DNA of 9,798 nucleotides from Ruminococcus sp. CAG:382 (GTDB lineage Bacteria; Bacillota; Clostridia; Oscillospirales; CAG-382), in assembly GCA_000433115.1 (NCBI GenBank), contig FR892143.1, positions 1 through 9,798 on the forward strand. The letters run 5' to 3'. The notes beneath the pieces were generated by a model. That model was not told where the DNA came from and did no database searches. It saw only the letters and a list, made by a program, of their open reading frames with translations. A program made the position numbers and the translations under genes. Shown here piece after piece: positions 6,707 to 9,798 of this stretch (position 1 is the first letter of the stretch; every line of letters begins with the position of its first letter).

Positions 6707-9415
6707 ATGAAAAAAACAGCATTTATCCTGGCGCTGGCGATGTTGCTCTGCGGTATCGCTCCTGCAGCGGTCTCCGCGGACAACCCCAGTCTTAATTCCG
6801 CACCGCGCGTAATACCGGCGATACGTGAATGGAATCCGTCCACCGGCAAATTTGTTCCGAAAAAAGGCATGCGTATTGTGCTGACTTCCGGGACCCGTAT
6901 TTCCGACGAACTGGAAAAAATCATTTCCGGATATTTCAGTGATATCGTCGGTATTGAAATCTCATTTGTCACCGAAGATGTGCAAAGCGGTGACATCATT
7001 CTGACGCTTTCCGCCGAAACACCCGCAGAGACCGACGACGCACGTATTTCCGCTCTCGGAAATGAAGGCTACATCATCGATGTCAACGAAACCGCCAATA
7101 TCTTTGCTTTTACATCGAAGGGACTGCTTTACGGAATTATCACGATCCTTCAGTCATATATTGCAGACGGTTTCATGCCGTGCGGTGAGGTGTATGACTA
7201 CCCTTCATACCCTATACGCTCCGGCATGATTGATGTCGCAAGAGCATATGTACCGCTTGAATACGTTGAAGAAATAACAAAGTATTTCGCGTGGTTCAAG
7301 CTCAATGAAATCCATCTGCATATCAATGACACCGGCTCGGACGGCATCGGCTATTTTCGTCTTGAAAGCGATGTCCCGGGCTTGACATCCGATGAGCATT
7401 ATACGAAAGCGGAGTACCGCGAGTATCAGAAGCGTATGCTTGAATACGGCGTGGAAGTCGTCACCGAAATCGATACACCGGCGCACAGCGCATGTTTCAG
7501 CAAAGCTGTGCCGCAATATATGTTTGACGGGCATCACATTGATATAACAAATCCGGATGCCGTCGGTTTCGTATGTGATCTGTGGGATGAATATATTACC
7601 GGCGATGACCCTGTTTTTGTTTCGAAAACCGTACATTTCGGCACCGACGAATTCCCTGACGGATACAATGAACAGATGCGAGCATTTACCGACACACTCA
7701 TAAAACATCTTCGTTCAAGAGGATGTACTCCGCGTTTCTGGGGTTCATTCGGAGGTAAAGGGTTCAATGGCGAAACACCCGTAAGCGGCGATGCTCAGAC
7801 AAATTTCTGGGCTGTTGAGCTTTCAGACTACAAAACGCTCTTCAAAATGGGCTATGATGTCATAAATACCTGCGGTCCGGTGCTTTACTGCGTTCCGGGA
7901 GGGAATTACGGCTTTGCAAATTATTACGATTTGCGCTCGTTGTATTCAACATGGTTTGTGAACTATATGGGCTATAACGCCTCAACATCGGTTAAATATG
8001 ACCATCCTCAGCTCAAGGGTGCATCGTTTGCTCTCTGGAACGACTTATGGTGCGACTGGGGCGGATTCTCGATTTTCGATATTTTTGATCGTCTGAGATA
8101 TCAGATATGCCTGATATCTGAAAAAACCTGGTGCGGAGAGCAGACCCGTGAAATATCTGCCGACGATTTCATTTCACGTTTTAACATACTTTCGACAAAA
8201 AGCGGCGGAAGTAATCCGGGGCGGCATGAAGCTCTTCGGATCGATCAAACCAATGCAACGGGTATCAAATCCGTCGGTTATCCGTACCAGCTTACCGCAA
8301 ATATCAATATTTCGGATTACGACACCGATCTGTTCTCAGGTGGAGACGGCAGACTTTATGTCAGCAACACCGGACGGCTTTGCTTTGATCGCGAGTCATA
8401 TACGTTTACATACGGTGCGGTGATACCTAAAAACACCGATGTGAAAATTCAGCTTTACGCTGACCGCACACGCACTATGCTGATCGTTGACGACACATGG
8501 TACTATTCCCCCGTCAATTCGCGAAATCTCGAAGGTGACAAAAAGGGTGGTTCCACCTTCGTGCTGCCGCTTGAAAGAGTTTCCTCGTCGGTACAGAACT
8601 TCGAGATCAGTGAGCATACCTTTGATATTTCCGATATGCTATATAACGCCAACCTTGCATTAGGCAAAAAAGTTACCGTCAGTGGTCTTGAAGTCGATTA
8701 CGGCCTGAACGAGCCGCTCGCCGTTGACGGCAACACCGATACAAGGCTCTCGTTCGCACGTGATAAAGATGAGCAGTGGATGATTGTCGATCTCGGCACG
8801 GTCAGAGAAATCAACAAAGTCATAATCCGTTATTTCGAGCGCGTCTCAGCCTATGAGATATATGTATCCGAAGACGGTGAAAACTACAAAAAGGTATACG
8901 ATGTCTCCGGACTTGAGGAAGGGACGAGAGGTGCCGTAGATACTGTTGAGTTTAATGCCGTGAATGCCCGTTATGTCAAGTATGTTCAGCTTAAAAGATG
9001 GTACTGTGCCGATTACAGCACATATTATAGCGGAGGCATCACTGAATTTGAGGTATATGGTCCAACTCCGGACCATACCGAGCTGATGAGCGAAGCGGAA
9101 ATGATTGACGACAGTGCTGTCAGGACAGCCGTCCGTGAAATCAATAATTACCTGAAACGCAAAGAAATCTATGCACCGCACATAAACGGTCTGTATAACG
9201 CTCTTGCACTCGCTGTTGATAATTACAAAAACCCACCTGTTTCATCCCCGGAAGAGCCGTCGTCAGAAGCTGATTCTTCAGGAGCTGTTACGTCAGATAG
9301 CAGTTCGAACTCACCGGAAACCTCTCCGAACGCAATAATGCCGATAGCAATAGGCGCGGCGATTTTAGCTGCCGCAGGCGTGCTTATTGCTGTGCTCAAA
9401 AAGCGAAAAAAATAG
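6707..9415 (+). CDS. Surface-anchored GH20 family beta-N-acetylhexosaminidase (or lacto-N-biosidase) with LamG-like and F5/8C domains
   Basis: A 902-residue exported glycoside hydrolase. Layout: signal peptide at 1-24 (cleavage near AVSA-D); GH20b-like N-terminal domain at about 32-165; GH20 catalytic barrel at about 168-500; LamG-like beta-sandwich at about 515-640; F5/8 type C (discoidin/CBM32-like) domain at about 646-786; helical stretch at 790-840; Ser/Pro/Glu linker at 843-874; transmembrane helix at about 877-897 with a KKRKK tail. The catalytic pair is Asp314-Glu315 in HFGTDE (310-315), with ALWND (442-446) supplying the conserved substrate-stacking Trp444. GH20 enzymes remove terminal GlcNAc or GalNAc, or lacto-N-biose, by substrate-assisted catalysis; host mucin or milk-type glycans are plausible targets. 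No LPXTG motif is present, so the tail is probably a membrane anchor. GAGG (6697-6700) precedes the ATG by 6 bases. The 43-base AT-rich gap before the gene (6664-6706) includes TATACT (6673-6678), but no matching -35 box, so an independent promoter is uncertain. Confidence 0.93.
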   Translation: MKKTAFILALAMLLCGIAPAAVSADNPSLNSAPRVIPAIREWNPSTGKFVPKKGMRIVLTSGTRISDELEKIISGYFSDIVGIEISFVTEDVQSGDIILTLSAETPAETDDARISALGNEGYIIDVNETANIFAFTSKGLLYGIITILQSYIADGFMPCGEVYDYPSYPIRSGMIDVARAYVPLEYVEEITKYFAWFKLNEIHLHINDTGSDGIGYFRLESDVPGLTSDEHYTKAEYREYQKRMLEYGVEVVTEIDTPAHSACFSKAVPQYMFDGHHIDITNPDAVGFVCDLWDEYITGDDPVFVSKTVHFGTDEFPDGYNEQMRAFTDTLIKHLRSRGCTPRFWGSFGGKGFNGETPVSGDAQTNFWAVELSDYKTLFKMGYDVINTCGPVLYCVPGGNYGFANYYDLRSLYSTWFVNYMGYNASTSVKYDHPQLKGASFALWNDLWCDWGGFSIFDIFDRLRYQICLISEKTWCGEQTREISADDFISRFNILSTKSGGSNPGRHEALRIDQTNATGIKSVGYPYQLTANINISDYDTDLFSGGDGRLYVSNTGRLCFDRESYTFTYGAVIPKNTDVKIQLYADRTRTMLIVDDTWYYSPVNSRNLEGDKKGGSTFVLPLERVSSSVQNFEISEHTFDISDMLYNANLALGKKVTVSGLEVDYGLNEPLAVDGNTDTRLSFARDKDEQWMIVDLGTVREINKVIIRYFERVSAYEIYVSEDGENYKKVYDVSGLEEGTRGAVDTVEFNAVNARYVKYVQLKRWYCADYSTYYSGGITEFEVYGPTPDHTELMSEAEMIDDSAVRTAVREINNYLKRKEIYAPHINGLYNALALAVDNYKNPPVSSPEEPSSEADSSGAVTSDSSSNSPETSPNAIMPIAIGAAILAAAGVLIAVLKKRKK

Positions 9416-9439
9416 TTTACTAAATACAGCGATCATAAG

Positions 9440-9464
9440 GCTCTGTAAAAGTATCCAACAGAGC
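9440..9464 (+). repeat. 7-bp hairpin in the hexosaminidase 3' region
   Basis: GCTCTGT (9440-9446) and ACAGAGC (9458-9464) are perfect reverse complements around an 11-base loop, 25 bases after the hexosaminidase stop. Only TTTACC follows, so it is a poor intrinsic terminator by itself. It may stabilise the mRNA end or support the stronger terminator downstream. Confidence 0.45.
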
Positions 9465-9471
9465 TTTACCG

Positions 9472-9509
9472 AAAAAACACGCAGAATTCAGTAATGATTT
9501 CTGCGTGTT
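9472..9509 (-). terminator. Minus-strand intrinsic terminator (11-bp stem, T6)
   Basis: AACACGCAGAA (9476-9486) and TTCTGCGTGTT (9499-9509) form a perfect 11-bp stem with a 12-base loop. On the minus strand the stem runs straight into a six-T tract (plus-strand A 9472-9477); on the plus strand no T tract follows. It is thus oriented to stop transcription coming from the tRNA side, although no recognised minus-strand gene lies between it and the tRNA's own terminator. Confidence 0.65.
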
Positions 9510-9528
9510 CTGATAAACATATCCTCAG

Positions 9529-9552
9529 AAAGCACCTTTCGGGGTGCTTTTT
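9529..9552 (+). terminator. Intrinsic terminator of the hexosaminidase gene / trk operon
   Basis: AAAGCACC (9529-9536) and GGTGCTTT (9543-9550) form an 8-bp stem with a 6-base loop (TTTCGG), and the T run continues to 9552. This is the best plus-strand terminator after the hexosaminidase and the likely end of the long transcript that starts near 1534. Confidence 0.8.
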
Positions 9553-9561
9553 GCGTGCGAT

Positions 9562-9597
9562 TTTATACTACATTTCGGGATAAAAATGTAGTATAAA
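9562..9597. repeat. 14-bp perfect AT-rich inverted repeat
   Basis: TTTATACTACATTT (9562-9575) and AAATGTAGTATAAA (9584-9597) match perfectly around an 8-base centre (CGGGATAA). Neither side is a clear GC-rich terminator. Each arm includes TGTAGTATAA, also found at the -10 region of the metal exporter promoter (1461-1470). It could be an operator, a cruciform, or part of a small RNA gene; the sequence alone does not decide. Confidence 0.6.
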
Positions 9598-9621
9598 GTG
9601 GAAAATAAAGCGCACAACAAA

Positions 9622-9679
9622 TGAAAAACAAAAACTAAAACCCCTTGGAAGCACTGAGTTTTTCAGCAATTCCAAGGGG
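9622..9679 (-). terminator. Intrinsic terminator of the tRNA-Ala gene
   Basis: CCCCTTGGAA (9641-9650) and TTCCAAGGGG (9670-9679) form a perfect 10-bp stem. The 19-base loop can form a second small stem (CTGA 9654-9657 with TCAG 9663-9666). On the minus strand it is followed by TTTTAGTTTTTGTTTTT. It begins 9 bases past the tRNA CCA end, so the tRNA appears to be a single-gene transcript. Confidence 0.85.
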
Positions 9680-9687
9680 GTTCAGGA

Positions 9688-9763
9688 TGGTGGAGCATAG
9701 GGGATTCGAACCCCTGACCCCAACACTGCCAGTGTTGTGCGCTCCCAACTGCGCTAATGCCCC
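9688..9763 (-). tRNA. tRNA-Ala (anticodon GGC)
   Basis: The minus strand folds as a standard 76-base tRNA: acceptor stem GGGGCAT/ATGCTCC, D stem GCGC/GCGC with loop AGTTGGGA, anticodon stem CAACA/TGTTG, loop CTGGCAG, a 5-base variable region, T stem AGGGG/CCCCT with loop TTCGAAT, and an encoded ACCA end. The loop gives anticodon GGC, reading alanine codons GCC and GCU. The G3-U70 wobble pair in the acceptor stem, the main alanine identity element, supports the call. The loop and stem also form a near-palindrome (CAACACTG-G-CAGTGTTG), which does not disturb the usual fold. Confidence 0.97.
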
Positions 9764-9775
9764 ATTTCCTATTTT

Positions 9776-9781
9776 ATTATA
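9776..9781 (-). promoter_or_regulatory. -10 box of the tRNA-Ala promoter
   Basis: On the minus strand TATAAT lies 12 bases before the mature tRNA 5' end, a spacing that puts the transcription start a few bases ahead of the tRNA. A -35 box at the usual 17-base spacing would begin just beyond the right edge (after 9798), so only half of the promoter can be seen. Confidence 0.7.
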
Positions 9782-9798
9782 ACATATCTTTTGCGCTT

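Noticed and set aside
9358..9415. LPXTG sortase signal at the hexosaminidase C-terminus
   Set aside because: The helix and basic tail fit, but no LPXTG or close variant precedes the helix; the nearest residues read SPNAIMP.
9508..9540. 10-codon minus-strand peptide frame (ATG near 9518) inside the possible small RNA
   Set aside because: The GAGG before it is only 2 bases from the ATG, too close for normal initiation, and the peptide has no distinctive features.
9688..9763. tRNA gene as an integration (att) site for a mobile element
   Set aside because: No second copy of the tRNA 3' end, no integrase and no phage or plasmid genes are present in the window.

Overview
The window looks like chromosomal DNA from a low-to-mid GC, Gram-positive Clostridia-type bacterium, perhaps a gut Oscillospiraceae/Ruminococcaceae relative. 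This is inferred from Shine-Dalgarno-led genes, Firmicutes-like promoters and intrinsic terminators, a lipoprotein signal, a surface hexosaminidase with a C-terminal anchor, and the protein families present. No marker gene fixes the taxon. I see no mobile element, CRISPR array, rRNA or frameshifted gene.

Left part (1-1488), minus strand: a cation diffusion facilitator (metal efflux) gene is followed, 6 bases after its stop, by a small membrane protein gene that runs off the left edge. The two probably form an operon, driven by an exact-consensus sigma-A-type promoter at 1460-1488. The metal-site residues of the exporter (Asn-Asp in TM2, Asp-Asp in TM5) suggest manganese rather than zinc.

Middle and right part (1499-9552), plus strand: a second near-consensus promoter (1499-1527) points the other way, its -35 box mirrored against that of the metal exporter. 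It starts a tightly packed series: a MATE efflux pump, trkA and trkH (both parts of a Trk potassium uptake system, overlapping by 4 bases), a lipoprotein nuclease of the DNA/RNA non-specific endonuclease family, and, after a 43-base AT-rich gap, a 902-residue surface GH20 hexosaminidase with LamG-like and F5/8-type-C domains. A good intrinsic terminator follows at 9529-9552. The first four genes are very likely co-transcribed; the hexosaminidase may share the transcript or have its own promoter. The shared theme is the cell envelope: ion homeostasis and drug/solute export in the membrane, with nucleic acid and glycan breakdown outside.

Right edge (9416-9798): a 272-base convergent gap rich in hairpins (five inverted repeats, three of them terminator-like) separates the hexosaminidase from a minus-strand tRNA-Ala(GGC) with an encoded CCA end, its own terminator and a TATAAT -10 box.

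Overall this is mostly ordinary chromosome. The most notable items are the mirrored divergent promoters, the gene order linking potassium uptake to a secreted nuclease and hexosaminidase, and the unexplained 14-bp perfect inverted repeat and possible small RNA before the tRNA.
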